This document shows, piece after piece, positions 1 through 8,510 of a DNA stretch of 62,842 nt. This DNA comes from Erysipelotrichaceae bacterium (GTDB lineage Bacteria; Bacillota_I; Bacilli_A; Erysipelotrichales; Erysipelotrichaceae), in the NCBI GenBank assembly GCA_022799495.1, contig JAAWON010000005.1, forward strand, positions 1 to 62,842, given 5' to 3'. Under the pieces are notes generated by a model. It saw only the letters and a list, made by a program, of their open reading frames with translations. It had not been told where the DNA came from and made no database searches. Each line of letters begins with the position of its first letter. The stretch's first letter is position 1. A program made the position numbers and the translations under genes.

Positions 1-355
1 CTTCGTGCTTTGCGGCGTAGCTGGTGACTTTCCGTAAATTCTCGGTCACTCCGGCGGTCAAAAGGTCGGTGCGTTCCTGTGCACCAATCTTAATTCCTGC
101 AACTTCGATCACACTGTCCTGAGGATGAAATAAGCGATTTGCTTTTTTATAGGGTGCGGCAATCCGAGTAACATCTTCGACAAAGGGATTGGCACGGATA
201 GTTTTTTCATCTAAGCCGGCGGTATCACCAACCAAGCCAAACACATTGTAATTGTCTCCATGAATTAAGGTGACCTGTAGACCGCGCTGTTCAAATCCTT
301 GGATCAGGCGGTCAATCTCCGTTTGCGGAGCTGTTTTTTTTAACGTGATAATCAT
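1..355 (-). CDS. aroF: DAHP synthase, N-terminal part (cut by window edge)
   Basis: The product would be 3-deoxy-7-phosphoheptulonate synthase, which joins phosphoenolpyruvate and erythrose 4-phosphate in the first step of the shikimate pathway. Only the first 118 residues are in the window. They begin MIITLKKTAPQTEIDRLIQG and show the ferredoxin-like N-terminal domain of the AroF/AroG-beta class (VGDTAGLDEKTI, then the IAAPYKKANRLFHP stretch that leads into the barrel). The catalytic barrel lies outside. The ATG has a good AAAGGAGGAATA ribosome site. It follows aroE-aroK after 38 bp on the same strand, so the two are probably one operon under the attenuator at 1810-1939. Confidence 0.88.
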   Translation of the reverse strand, partial: MIITLKKTAPQTEIDRLIQGFEQRGLQVTLIHGDNYNVFGLVGDTAGLDEKTIRANPFVEDVTRIAAPYKKANRLFHPQDSVIEVAGIKIGAQERTDLLTAGVTENLRKVTSYAAKHE

Positions 356-393
356 AAGTATTCCTCCTTTTTGTCTGTCTTATGGTTATGGAA

Positions 394-1644
394 TCATCTT
401 TGGCAATCTTGCCATGCTTGTATGATTGCTTGCGTAATGGATTCGATATCCGTATCATTTGTGACAGTAAAATCACTGTATGCTTCATATAGTTCTTTTC
501 GTTCTTCATATAAAGTCGCAATTGCTTGACGATCACTGGAGAGGGGACGTTCCTCATCGACGAGCAGTTGATCTAGATTGCGCTTGATGTAAATACAAAC
601 TCCATTCATAGCAAGATGCATCATGTTATCCTTATTTTTTACAATACCACCGCCACAAGCAATGATCACTCCTTGCTTCGCAGCGAAACGTAGGGCAACT
701 TGCTGTTCCAATTGACGAAATGCTGCTTCACCATCCTCGAGGATGATTTGTTTAATGGAGCGATTGTTCTGTTTTACAATTTCTGCGTCTAAATCAATCA
801 GTTCACGTCCCATTGCTTGGGCAAGCGAGCGGCCAATTGTGGTTTTCCCACAGGAGGGCATGCCGATCAAAACTAGATTGCGCTTACTTTGCAGGATCTG
901 ATGATAGAGCGAGTCAATACATGCATCGCTCAAGGTGCGATCTGTAAAAAACTCCACCGCATATTTTGCTTGTGCCACCAACATTTCTAAGCCACCCACA
1001 TAGGGAATCCCCATGTATTTCGCTTGAATACAGGTTTTCGTATCAATGGGGTTGTAGATGATATCCACATAGGCGCTAACGTGTGGGAAATCGTGTAAAT
1101 CACATGGCATATCGGTTAGATTTGGATACATTCCACAGGGTGAGGTATTTACGATGATTTGCACATCGGTATGTTCTTTTCGCGCTTGTTCATAGGTGAT
1201 TGTATGTGGACTTGGACTGCGCCGAACGCTAATCAGTTCTCGACATCCTTCATCACGCAGTACTGCTTTGATCGCTTGTGCCGCTCCACCATCGCCAAGT
1301 ACAAGCACCTTTTGATCTTTCACTGTGATATGATGCCGGCGTAATGTATATAGGAAACCATCATAATCTGTATTTGTCCCATGTAATTGTCCATTCTTTT
1401 TTCTGATCGTATTGACCGCACCAATCTGTTTGGCTTTATCATCCATATCATCCAGATAGGGAAGCACCTTCTGTTTATAGGGAATGGTCACATTGATTGC
1501 TTGAAAGGATCGCTCCTTCATAAAACGATGAAATTTTGTTTCATCTAATGGCCAAAGCTCATATTGATAATCAGCCAGTTGTTCATGAATTTGTTTGGAA
1601 AAACTGTGCTTGAGTTGCGCACCGATTAAACCATACTCCATCAT
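394..1644 (-). CDS. aroE-aroK: Shikimate dehydrogenase / shikimate kinase fusion protein
   Basis: One 416-residue frame carries two consecutive shikimate pathway enzymes. Residues 1-250 are AroE, which reduces 3-dehydroshikimate: HSFSK near residue 13, the NVTIPYK motif with catalytic Lys57, NTDYDG with Asp93, the nucleotide loop GDGGAA at 117-122 and NTSPCGMYP. Residues 255-416 are shikimate kinase: Walker A GMPSCGKTT at 261-269, DLDAEIV, FRQLE, CGGGIV and the ERPLSS lid. No stop or internal start separates the halves, so a real fusion is expected. Two Met codons start the frame; the second (1641) has better spacing from the GAGGG site. aroF follows. Usually these are separate proteins, so the fusion is lineage-specific. 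Confidence 0.9.
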   Translation of the reverse strand: MMEYGLIGAQLKHSFSKQIHEQLADYQYELWPLDETKFHRFMKERSFQAINVTIPYKQKVLPYLDDMDDKAKQIGAVNTIRKKNGQLHGTNTDYDGFLYTLRRHHITVKDQKVLVLGDGGAAQAIKAVLRDEGCRELISVRRSPSPHTITYEQARKEHTDVQIIVNTSPCGMYPNLTDMPCDLHDFPHVSAYVDIIYNPIDTKTCIQAKYMGIPYVGGLEMLVAQAKYAVEFFTDRTLSDACIDSLYHQILQSKRNLVLIGMPSCGKTTIGRSLAQAMGRELIDLDAEIVKQNNRSIKQIILEDGEAAFRQLEQQVALRFAAKQGVIIACGGGIVKNKDNMMHLAMNGVCIYIKRNLDQLLVDEERPLSSDRQAIATLYEERKELYEAYSDFTVTNDTDIESITQAIIQAWQDCQR

Positions 1645-1676
1645 ATCCCTCTTTTCTGCATGAACTAATTCTTATC

Positions 1677-1714
1677 TTATCGCATGGTTGTACTGTCTTT
1701 GTCTGATGCGATAA
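1677..1714 (-). other. Stem-loop in the aroE-aroK 5' leader
   Basis: TTATCGCAT and ATGCGATAA form a perfect 9-bp stem with a 20-nt loop. It lies after the attenuator terminator and 33 bp before the aroE-aroK start. It has no U-run, so it is not a terminator. It may stabilise the message or pause polymerase; the function is unknown. Confidence 0.4.
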
Positions 1715-1809
1715 ATCAATGCCTTTCTACGTTCAAATACACATTGCTTTTTCCAACATAATTTGTTAGAAAGGTGATTGCATATGTTTGCGAGCAATAC
1801 TGCTTCATG

Positions 1810-1845
1810 AAAAAAAGCATCTCGATAGGTTGCTCAGATGCTTTT
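1810..1845 (-). terminator. Attenuator terminator of the aro operon
   Basis: On the minus strand, AAAAGCATCT pairs with AGATGCTTTT, followed by a run of seven U. It sits between the aromatic-rich leader peptide and aroE-aroK, where the terminator of a ribosome-mediated attenuator should be. Its loop contains CUAUCG, complementary to the end of the leader-peptide reading frame. Confidence 0.72.
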
Positions 1846-1851
1846 GTGTAC

Positions 1852-1895
1852 GCCTCATAAAGTGAAAATGACCAAACATTTTGGTTTTATGAGGC
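1852..1895 (-). promoter_or_regulatory. Leader hairpin directly after the aro leader peptide
   Basis: GCCTCATAAA pairs with TTTATGAGGC, with an inner AAAATG/CATTTT helix. The first base of the hairpin is the last base of the leader peptide stop codon, so a ribosome at the stop would cover its foot. This is the usual layout of a pause or competitor hairpin in attenuation. How it couples to the terminator is not clear by eye. Confidence 0.55.
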
Positions 1896-1939
1896 TATCG
1901 AAAGGTAAAATAGGCATTCAGACGGATGGATTGTTTCAT
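1895..1939 (-). CDS. Aromatic-amino-acid leader peptide (14 residues)
   Basis: A short frame encodes MKQSIRLNAYFTFR and then stops at UAG. It has an AGGAG ribosome site 9 nt before its ATG and lies just downstream of a good sigma-A promoter. Tyr10, Phe11 and Phe13 cluster before a hairpin and a rho-independent terminator that precede aroE-aroK-aroF. By analogy with known trp, phe and his leaders, stalling at these codons when charged tRNA-Tyr or tRNA-Phe is scarce should permit readthrough into the shikimate genes. The peptide itself probably has no other role. The layout is read directly from sequence; the mechanism is inferred. Confidence 0.75.
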   Translation of the reverse strand: MKQSIRLNAYFTFR

Positions 1940-1964
1940 CTTTATCAGCTCCTGTCTTGGCATA

Positions 1965-1993
1965 ATCATACAAGAATGAAACCTAAAATGCAA
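1965..1993 (-). promoter_or_regulatory. Sigma-A promoter of the aro leader and operon
   Basis: On the minus strand TTGCAT (1993-1988) and TATGAT (1970-1965) are separated by exactly 17 bp. Transcription would start near 1958, about 20 nt before the leader peptide ATG. Confidence 0.68.
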
Positions 1994-2145
1994 GCATAAA
2001 ATGTAAAAAGCATGAAAAGGATGTAACAGAATGTAAGATGAAGCGAAAGAATACATATTAGGATTGGGTAGGAACGTATAATGATGCCTTCTTAGCGCTA
2101 ATCATCGCTTGTGAAAAAGCACTGGTTGGATGAAGGTTTTTCCTG

Positions 2146-2151
2146 TATAAT
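2146..2151 (+). promoter_or_regulatory. Probable -10 box for aroD
   Basis: A consensus TATAAT lies about 95 bp upstream of aroD. The matching -35 region (TGGTTG at 17 bp) is weak, so only the -10 is called. Confidence 0.4.
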
Positions 2152-2247
2152 AAATGCAATTGATATGCGATTGTTTGTACAATCAGGTAACAGTTGAATG
2201 AGAGTGGCTTTATTTGACTGAAAAAGGGAAGGAAGGGCTGTGCTGAT

Positions 2248-3018
2248 ATGAAAACAGTAATGACGCGGCATGGAGCATTTCAGACAGGAAGCGTTAAAGT
2301 GTGTGTGCCGCTTTGTGAATCAAATATAGAACAATTATCCAATGCTTGTGCACAGTTGCCAAGGGATGTGGATGTGGTAGAATGGCGCATGGATTATATG
2401 CAGGCAAGGAAACAAGAGGATTGGTTGGATGGATTGACGGTGGTGCGCAACGGATGCGCTGATCGAATACTATTGGCAACGTGGCGTTCACAGCGAGAAG
2501 GCGGAGTACAGGAACAATCACTTGCGGATTATGTTGGTCTTTATGAGCAGGTGATCACAAGTGGATGGGCTGATTTGATTGATGTGGAGTTGTTTACCAA
2601 AGAGGAGTGTGTGGTACATCTGGTGGAATTTGCTCATCGTCATGGGGTGAAAGTAATTTTATCGAATCATGACTGGCAAGCGACACCTACCAATGAGGCG
2701 ATGATGATTCGTTTACAGGCAATGCAGCGCATGGGCGCGGATTTGGTCAAATTGGCGGTTATGCCGCATGATGTACAGGATGTGTATCGTTTATTGCAGG
2801 TGAGCAGTGAATATAGCGCTGATCCCAACGCCTGCCCATTGATATCAATGGCAATGGGGGAAATGGGGTTTCTCAGTCGATTGTGTGGGGAGATGAGCGG
2901 TTCGATCATGACCTTTGCCACTTTCACACAAGCCAGTGCACCGGGACAGTTAGAATGGCGAAAAATGAAGCATTTGCTGGAATTGTTTCATGAAGGATAC
3001 CGGGGTGAAGCGTTGTGA
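2248..3018 (+). CDS. aroD: 3-dehydroquinate dehydratase, type I
   Basis: It dehydrates 3-dehydroquinate to 3-dehydroshikimate through a Schiff base in the cytoplasm. The 256-residue length is normal for the class I barrel. VEWRMD at 44-49, TWRSQREGG at 78-86, the catalytic His141 in LSNHDW (more often SYHDF) and the Schiff-base Lys168 in LVKLAVMP are all visible, as is the C-terminal TFATFTQASAPGQL loop. The gene is divergent from aroE-aroK-aroF, so three shikimate steps sit around one 600-bp control region. It has its own promoter and lacks an attenuator of the kind seen on the other side. Confidence 0.93.
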   Translation: MKTVMTRHGAFQTGSVKVCVPLCESNIEQLSNACAQLPRDVDVVEWRMDYMQARKQEDWLDGLTVVRNGCADRILLATWRSQREGGVQEQSLADYVGLYEQVITSGWADLIDVELFTKEECVVHLVEFAHRHGVKVILSNHDWQATPTNEAMMIRLQAMQRMGADLVKLAVMPHDVQDVYRLLQVSSEYSADPNACPLISMAMGEMGFLSRLCGEMSGSIMTFATFTQASAPGQLEWRKMKHLLELFHEGYRGEAL

Positions 3019-3143
3019 TCATGTCATAATAAAAACATGTTTAAGTTATTTTTCATGGAATCATTCTTTATTGGATGGGATTAAGATTGCAAGAAAATAC
3101 AATTAGAAGTAAAATAAAATAGTTAAAAAAATTACATGTTGAG

Positions 3144-3175
3144 CATACACAATAAACAGTACAGGAATGTGTATG
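3144..3175. promoter_or_regulatory. Inverted repeat upstream of nfnA
   Basis: CATACACA and TGTGTATG are perfect 8-bp arms 16 bp apart, ending 34 bp before the nfnA start. It could be an operator or a 5' UTR hairpin. It does not match the Rex consensus. A TTGCAA-17-TAAAAT promoter-like pair lies just upstream. Confidence 0.4.
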
Positions 3176-3209
3176 AGCATTGCGAGATAAAAGAAAGGCA
3201 GGAGGAAGT

Positions 3210-4058
3210 ATGTATCGTATCGTTGAGAAGCAGCGTTTGAATCCAACCGTCAGTAAAATGGTGATTGCGGCGCCGAAGATTGCCCGCAAAGCGCAGGCCG
3301 GACAGTTTGTGATTCTGCGTGTGGATGAGGTGGGAGAGCGCATCCCGCTGACGATTGCGGATTATGATGCATCGGCAGGGACGATTACCATTATCTATCA
3401 AATCGTGGGTGCCACCACAATGAAACTGGATCGTTTGGAGGTAGGTGATGCATTGCTCGATTTTGTCGGTCCTTTGGGCAGACCAAGTGAGGTCGAGCAT
3501 CTGCGCAATGTTTGTGTCATTGGTGGTGGTGTTGGTTGTGCCATTGCTTATCCGACTGCCAAAGCACTCCATGCGCACGGGGCAAATGTCACAGTGATCA
3601 GTGGTTTTCGCACACAGGAATTGGTGATTTTACAGAAGGAATTTGCGGCTGTGGCTTGTGATGTGCATTTGGTGAGCGATGATGGCTCCACCGGCAGACA
3701 AGGCTTGGTGACGGATGTATTAAAAGAACTGCTGGATGGCGGGGCTTGTTTTGATGAAGTGATTGCGATTGGTCCACTGGTGATGATGAAATTCGTTGCA
3801 CAGCTGACGAAACAATATGGAATTAAAACAGTGGTGAGTATGAATCCGATTATGATTGACGGTACGGGAATGTGTGGAGGATGCCGGCTGCGGGTCGGCG
3901 GACAAACGCGTTTTGCCTGTGTAGATGGTCCTGATTTTGACGGACATGAGGTGGATTTTGATGAGGCGATCGCACGTAGCAGTACGTATCGCAAACAGGA
4001 GGAACATGCCCGTGAGGCACTGTGCAATCTAATGAATCAGGAGGTGCGTGAGGTATGA
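3210..4058 (+). CDS. nfnA: NADH-dependent ferredoxin:NADP+ oxidoreductase, small subunit
   Basis: The 282-residue protein belongs to the ferredoxin-NADP reductase / PyrK-like family that carries FAD and a 2Fe-2S cluster. An FAD barrel with RIPLTIADYD is followed by an NAD-binding lobe (VCVIGGGVGCAIAYPTAK) and a C-terminal cysteine cluster, MCGGCRLRV with FACVDGP, that would ligate the iron-sulfur centre. The ATG at 3210 is chosen because AGGAGG precedes it by 4 nt; longer starts lack a site. It overlaps nfnB by ATGA. PyrK is excluded because the partner is a glutamate synthase small subunit-like protein. Together they would bifurcate electrons between NADPH, NAD+ and ferredoxin. Confidence 0.85.
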   Translation: MYRIVEKQRLNPTVSKMVIAAPKIARKAQAGQFVILRVDEVGERIPLTIADYDASAGTITIIYQIVGATTMKLDRLEVGDALLDFVGPLGRPSEVEHLRNVCVIGGGVGCAIAYPTAKALHAHGANVTVISGFRTQELVILQKEFAAVACDVHLVSDDGSTGRQGLVTDVLKELLDGGACFDEVIAIGPLVMMKFVAQLTKQYGIKTVVSMNPIMIDGTGMCGGCRLRVGGQTRFACVDGPDFDGHEVDFDEAIARSSTYRKQEEHAREALCNLMNQEVREV

Positions 4059-5446
4059 TCAATATGGCGCAGACAAAGGTAAAGATGCCCATTCAGGACG
4101 CGGAAACGCGCAGTCATAATTTTGATGAGGTGACGCTGGGTTATAGCGCAGATATGGCGATGGAGGAGGCGGCACGCTGTTTGAATTGTGCCAATCGCCC
4201 CTGTGTTAGCGGTTGTCCTGTGCAGGTAAACATTCCTGACTTTATTGCTTGTGTTGCTCAAGGGGATTTTGAACAAGCGTATGCGATCATTCATGCATCC
4301 AGTTCCTTGCCAGCAGTTTGTGGTCGAGTTTGTCCACAAGAGAATCAATGTGAGCGGGAATGTGTCAGAGGACGCAAGGGTGAGCCGGTTGCGATTGGTC
4401 GATTGGAGCGTTTTGTGGCAGATTGGCATCGTGAACATGGAAACCACTCAGATGAGTGCGTGCCGCAAAATAATCATAAGGTTGCCGTGGTTGGCAGTGG
4501 TCCTGCCGGTTTGGCGTGTGCCGGTGACTTGGCGCGGCTTGGTTATCATGTTTCTGTATTTGAGGCACTGCATGTGGCTGGTGGAGTGTTGATGTATGGC
4601 ATCCCGGAATTTCGCTTACCCAAAACAATCGTAGCGCAGGAAATCGAAGCGCTTAAGCAAATGGGGGTGCAAATTTCATGTAACACGGTGATTGGACGTA
4701 CAGAAAGTGTGGATGAGTTATTTGCGGAAGGATATGAGGCAGTATTCATCGGCAGCGGTGCCGGTTTGCCTAATTTTATGGATCTGCCCGGAGAAAATGC
4801 CAAAGGCGTTTATTCTGCCAATGAATTTTTAACCCGCTGTAATTTAATGAAAGCATATCGCAGTGACACGGATACGCCGATGCAGGAAGCACATCATGCG
4901 GTCATTGTTGGTGGCGGCAATGTGGCAATGGATGCGGCTCGCTGTGCCAAACGCCTTGGTATGGACAGTGTGACGATTGTCTATCGTCGTTCAATGGAAG
5001 AATTGCCGGCCCGTAAAGAAGAGGTGGAACATGCCATGGAGGAAGGAATCGTCTTTCGTCTATTGTGCAACCCGACGCGTATTCTCAGTGATGAACAAGG
5101 TTGGGTCAATGGCATTGAATGTGTGGAAATGGAATTGGGTGAACCGGATGAAAGTGGACGGCGCCGTCCCGTAGTGAAAGCGGGCAGCGAATTTAAACTG
5201 AATGCGGATTGTGTGATCATGGCGATTGGAACATCACCAAATCCCTTGATCCATACAACCACAGAAGGTTTACAAACCAATCGTAAAGGTTGCCTCATCT
5301 GTGATGAAGCAGGCCGCACCACAAGAGAAGGGGTGTTTGCCGGTGGCGATGCGGTGAGTGGGGCAGCCACCGTGATCCTTGCGATGGGCGCAGGAAAACA
5401 GGCGGCAAAAGCAATGGACGCCTATATCAAACAAAAATCCGAATAA
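4055..5446 (+). CDS. nfnB: NADH-dependent ferredoxin:NADP+ oxidoreductase, large subunit
   Basis: A 463-residue protein of the glutamate synthase small subunit family. Residues 42-54 (CxxCxxxxCxxxC) and 89-103 bind two 4Fe-4S clusters. GSGPAG at 147-152 is the FAD loop, and VIVGGGNVAMDAAR binds the second dinucleotide. The translational overlap with nfnA, and the absence of any glutamate synthase large subunit, argue for NfnB rather than GltD. A second in-frame ATG at 4064 is possible, but 4055 is kept because of the ATGA coupling. In fermenting anaerobes this complex balances NADH, NADPH and reduced ferredoxin pools. Confidence 0.86.
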   Translation: MINMAQTKVKMPIQDAETRSHNFDEVTLGYSADMAMEEAARCLNCANRPCVSGCPVQVNIPDFIACVAQGDFEQAYAIIHASSSLPAVCGRVCPQENQCERECVRGRKGEPVAIGRLERFVADWHREHGNHSDECVPQNNHKVAVVGSGPAGLACAGDLARLGYHVSVFEALHVAGGVLMYGIPEFRLPKTIVAQEIEALKQMGVQISCNTVIGRTESVDELFAEGYEAVFIGSGAGLPNFMDLPGENAKGVYSANEFLTRCNLMKAYRSDTDTPMQEAHHAVIVGGGNVAMDAARCAKRLGMDSVTIVYRRSMEELPARKEEVEHAMEEGIVFRLLCNPTRILSDEQGWVNGIECVEMELGEPDESGRRRPVVKAGSEFKLNADCVIMAIGTSPNPLIHTTTEGLQTNRKGCLICDEAGRTTREGVFAGGDAVSGAATVILAMGAGKQAAKAMDAYIKQKSE

Positions 5447-5475
5447 GTTGCGGTGAAAAAAGTTTATGATAGGGG

Positions 5476-5504
5476 TTACATTTTGCGAAAAATTATGATA
5501 TTAT
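5476..5504 (+). promoter_or_regulatory. Promoter of the orphan structured RNA
   Basis: TTACAT and TATTAT lie 17 bp apart. They point at a transcript that begins near 5511 and reaches the terminator at 5651-5682. Confidence 0.5.
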
Positions 5505-5509
5505 ATAAA

Positions 5510-5682
5510 CAAGAAATAAGGTTTTATTTCTGAATCCATGATAAACCGGCTATTTATGATGGATTGAGAGTGGTACCTGTAATCCTTCCTTAACTTACAG
5601 GGATCATTCATTGCTTATATATCGATTTCCTTTCGATAAATAACCCGATGAAGGACACGACAATGCGCGTGTCTTTCTTTTT
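5510..5682 (+). ncRNA. Unassigned structured RNA of about 170 nt
   Basis: Between nfnB and the leuS promoter lies a promoter-to-terminator unit with no reading frame. In order it holds a 7-bp hairpin (GAAATAA/TTATTTC), a long hairpin (AATCCAT-ATAAA against TTTAT-ATGGATT), GAGTGGTACC, a 7-bp hairpin (CCTGTAA/TTACAGG), a 6-bp hairpin (TATCGA/TCGATA) and a terminator. GAGTGGTACC recalls the T-box core, but the GCG that should follow is missing and there is no gene to control: leuS starts from its own promoter 100 bp on. I do not recognise the family. It could be a small regulatory RNA or the remnant of a riboswitch. Confidence 0.5.
5651..5682 (+). terminator. Terminator of the orphan RNA
   Basis: AAGGACACG pairs with CGTGTCTTT (one G-U pair), followed by CTTTTT. 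It closes the unit before the leuS promoter. Confidence 0.65.
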
Positions 5683-5778
5683 GGTCAAGCAATTACATTA
5701 CCGTGGCGCATGGAAAAATCTCCACTGGTTTCTTTCTTCTTGGATTCAATCATTTCATGTAAATATTGAGAGAAACGA

Positions 5779-5808
5779 TTGACAAACACTTTTTAAATCC
5801 GTTATAAT
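5779..5808 (+). promoter_or_regulatory. leuS promoter
   Basis: TTGACA (5779-5784) and TATAAT (5803-5808) are both exact consensus hexamers, 18 bp apart, just upstream of the T-box leader. Confidence 0.8.
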
Positions 5809-5814
5809 CTTAAC

Positions 5815-6035
5815 GAAAAGCAATGAACACGGAATAGTACGTTATATCCTGCGCAAAGAGAGCAGCTGGAAGGTGAAAAGCTGTGCATGGAATAGGGGAA
5901 CTCGCCGTTGAGCTGATAATGAGAATTATCCGTATCCTTGCGTTACAAGGCTAAAGTGCATAGATCGTTTATGATTTATGAAGCAAGGTGGTACCGCGTT
6001 CATGACGTCCTTCGCAAGATGGGATGTTTTTTTTT
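5815..6035 (+). promoter_or_regulatory. T-box riboswitch of leuS (Leu specifier)
   Basis: The leader has the canonical T-box parts in order: AGTA of the specifier-side loop (5835), AGAGAG and the apical CAGCT/AGCTG stem with a GGTGAAA loop, the specifier loop GAA-CTC-G with CTC at 5901-5903, the T-box core GGTGGTACCGCG at 5988-5999, and a terminator (ACGTCC/GGATGT with nine T) ending near 6035. CTC reads as Leu and agrees with the gene. Uncharged tRNA-Leu binding should stabilise the antiterminator and turn on leuS. Confidence 0.9.
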
Positions 6036-6053
6036 GAGAAAGGTGGAATTGGC

Positions 6054-8450
6054 ATGAGCTTCAATCACAAGGAAATCGAACAGAAATGGCAAACATACTG
6101 GGAGGAACACAATACCTTCGTATGCGATGTATGGGATTTTGATAAACCCAAATTTTATGCATTGGATATGTTTCCTTATCCCAGTGGTCAAGGACTGCAT
6201 GTAGGGCATCCGGAAGGGTATACGGCAAGTGACATCGTATGCCGAATGAAACGCATGCAAGGTTACAACGTATTACATCCCATGGGATTTGATTCATTTG
6301 GATTGCCGGCTGAGCAGTATGCGATCCAGACCGGAAATCATCCCGAGGGTTTTACTTTGGATAATATTGCGACTTTTACTAGGCAGTTGAAGATGCTGGG
6401 CTTCGGCTTGGATTGGGATAAGCAAGTTTCCACATGTGATCCTGATTATTATAAATGGACGCAGTGGATTTTTAAACAACTGTATCAGGATGGTTTGGCA
6501 CGCTGTGTCAATATTCCGGTGAATTGGTGTGAAGAATTGGGTACCGTATTGGCAAATGATGAGATCATTGATGGAAAAAGTGAACGCGGTGGTTATCCGG
6601 TTGTACGTAAAAATATGATGCAGTGGGTTATTGATATTCCCAAGTATGCGGAGCGGTTGTTGGAAGGACTCGACGAAGTAGACTGGCCGAACTCGACAAA
6701 GGAAATGCAGCGAAACTGGATTGGCAAATCAATTGGCGCGCATGTGGAGTTTAAAGTGGCTGGGCATGAAAAGACATTTACGGTATTTACAACGCGTTGT
6801 GATACATTGTTTGGCGCAACGTACTGTGTTTTGGCTCCCGAACATGATTTGGTAGAAGAGATCACCACTTCGCCGCAAAAGGCAATGGTAGAACAATATG
6901 TGGCTGCCTGTGCACATAAATCAGAGTTAGAGCGTACCGAGCTGAACAAGGAGAAAAGCGGCGTCTTTACCGGTGCTTATGCGATCAATCCGGTCAATGG
7001 CAAACAGATTCCGATTTGGATTTCCGATTATGTGCTTGCAAGTTATGGGACTGGGGCGATTATGGCAGTACCGGCACATGATGAGCGTGATTATGCGTTT
7101 GCGCAAAAATTTAATTTAGAGATCATTCCGGTTTTGGCCGGTGGTGATATCACAAAAAGTGCATGGACTCAAGATGGCGAACATATCAATTCTGATTTTC
7201 TGAATGGCATGAACAAAGAGGATGCGATCGCGGCAATGATCGCATATTTAGAGGCTCATGGCTGCGGCAGTGCACAAGTGAATTATCGCTTGCGAGAATG
7301 GATATTTGCGCGTCAGCGCTATTGGGGAGAGCCGATTCCGATCATTCATATGGAGGATGGCAGTGAAGTCGCATTGGATGATGAGGAACTGCCGCTCATA
7401 TTGCCACCGCTGGCTGATTACGGTCCGGGCAAAAGCGGCGCATCGCCATTGGAAAAGGCAGCGGATTGGGTGAATGTGGAACGAGATGGCAAAAAGGGAA
7501 AACGCGAAACAAGCACAATGCCGGGCAGTGCCGGGTCTAGTTGGTACTTCTTGCGTTACATTGATCCACACAATGAGCATCAATTTGCTGATCCTAAACT
7601 GCTGGAACACTGGCTACCGGTGGATTTATACATTGGCGGTAGCGAGCATGCGGTTGGGCATTTATTGTATTCTCGCATGTGGAATAATTATTTGTATGAT
7701 AAGGGTTTGGTTCCGGTAAAAGAGCCATTCCAGCGGTTGTTTCATCAGGGCATGATTCTTGGCGAAAACAATGAGAAGATGAGTAAATCACGGGGTAATG
7801 TGGTCAATCCCGATGATATTACGCAGCGCTATGGTGCAGATACCTTGCGCCTGTATGAGATGTTTATGGGGCCACTAGAATCCAGTAAGCCATGGTCCGA
7901 AAGTGGAGTTGAAGGCAGCCGTAAATGGTTGGAGCGTGTATGGCGCTTATTTATGGAATCCGATAAATTAAGTGATGAAAATGATCATAGCCTTGATTAT
8001 AGTTATCACTATACTGTGAAAAAAGTGACAAATGATTTTGAATCACTGAATATGAATACAGCGATTTCACAAATGATGATTTTTATCAATGATTGTTATA
8101 AGGCACAAAGTGTGTATCGGCCTTACGCATTAAGTTTTATTCAAATGCTTTCCTGTATCACGCCACATGTCTGTGAAGAAATGTACACTCGATTAAGTGG
8201 CAAGGATACGATTGTAGATGAGCCATGGCCAACCTATGAGGAAAGCATGCTACAAAAGCAACAAGTGGAAGTCATCGCTCAGGTGAACGGCAAGCTGCGC
8301 GGTAAATTCATGGTGAATGCAGATGCGGATGAGGAGACGATCAAACAGAGTGCGTTGACATTGCCTAATGTGCAGAGCCAACTTGCAGGAAAAACAATAC
8401 GCAAAGTCATCGTAGTGAAAGGGAAGGTAGTCAATATTGTAGCCAACTAA
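6054..8450 (+). CDS. leuS: Leucyl-tRNA synthetase
   Basis: The 798-residue class I synthetase charges tRNA-Leu. HVGH at 49-52 and KMSKS at 575-579 form the ATP site, and the CP1 editing region ([20 protein letters not shown]) lies between them. The C-terminal anticodon and tRNA-binding part ends [15 protein letters not shown], typical of bacterial LeuRS. The ATG at 6054 follows an AAAGGTGG site; an in-frame ATG upstream lies in the T-box terminator and is not a plausible start. Expression is set by the T-box above. No terminator is obvious directly after the stop. Confidence 0.95.
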   Translation: MSFNHKEIEQKWQTYWEEHNTFVCDVWDFDKPKFYALDMFPYPSGQGLHVGHPEGYTASDIVCRMKRMQGYNVLHPMGFDSFGLPAEQYAIQTGNHPEGFTLDNIATFTRQLKMLGFGLDWDKQVSTCDPDYYKWTQWIFKQLYQDGLARCVNIPVNWCEELGTVLANDEIIDGKSERGGYPVVRKNMMQWVIDIPKYAERLLEGLDEVDWPNSTKEMQRNWIGKSIGAHVEFKVAGHEKTFTVFTTRCDTLFGATYCVLAPEHDLVEEITTSPQKAMVEQYVAACAHKSELERTELNKEKSGVFTGAYAINPVNGKQIPIWISDYVLASYGTGAIMAVPAHDERDYAFAQKFNLEIIPVLAGGDITKSAWTQDGEHINSDFLNGMNKEDAIAAMIAYLEAHGCGSAQVNYRLREWIFARQRYWGEPIPIIHMEDGSEVALDDEELPLILPPLADYGPGKSGASPLEKAADWVNVERDGKKGKRETSTMPGSAGSSWYFLRYIDPHNEHQFADPKLLEHWLPVDLYIGGSEHAVGHLLYSRMWNNYLYDKGLVPVKEPFQRLFHQGMILGENNEKMSKSRGNVVNPDDITQRYGADTLRLYEMFMGPLESSKPWSESGVEGSRKWLERVWRLFMESDKLSDENDHSLDYSYHYTVKKVTNDFESLNMNTAISQMMIFINDCYKAQSVYRPYALSFIQMLSCITPHVCEEMYTRLSGKDTIVDEPWPTYEESMLQKQQVEVIAQVNGKLRGKFMVNADADEETIKQSALTLPNVQSQLAGKTIRKVIVVKGKVVNIVAN

Positions 8451-8510
8451 TTTCACTTATTTTGATGCAATGGAAAAATCATGTTTTGCTAATGAGATGA
8501 AATAAGATTG

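Noticed and set aside
1784-1810. A small plus-strand frame MFASNTAS
   Set aside because: It runs into the attenuator terminator from the opposite strand and has no promoter or follow-on gene.
3548-4027. A 159-residue minus-strand frame inside nfnA
   Set aside because: It is antisense to a well-supported gene, is Ser/Pro/Thr-rich and matches no family.
5565-5580. A T-box core in GAGTGGTACC
   Set aside because: The following GCG, the specifier loop and the antiterminator are absent, and leuS has its own T-box downstream.
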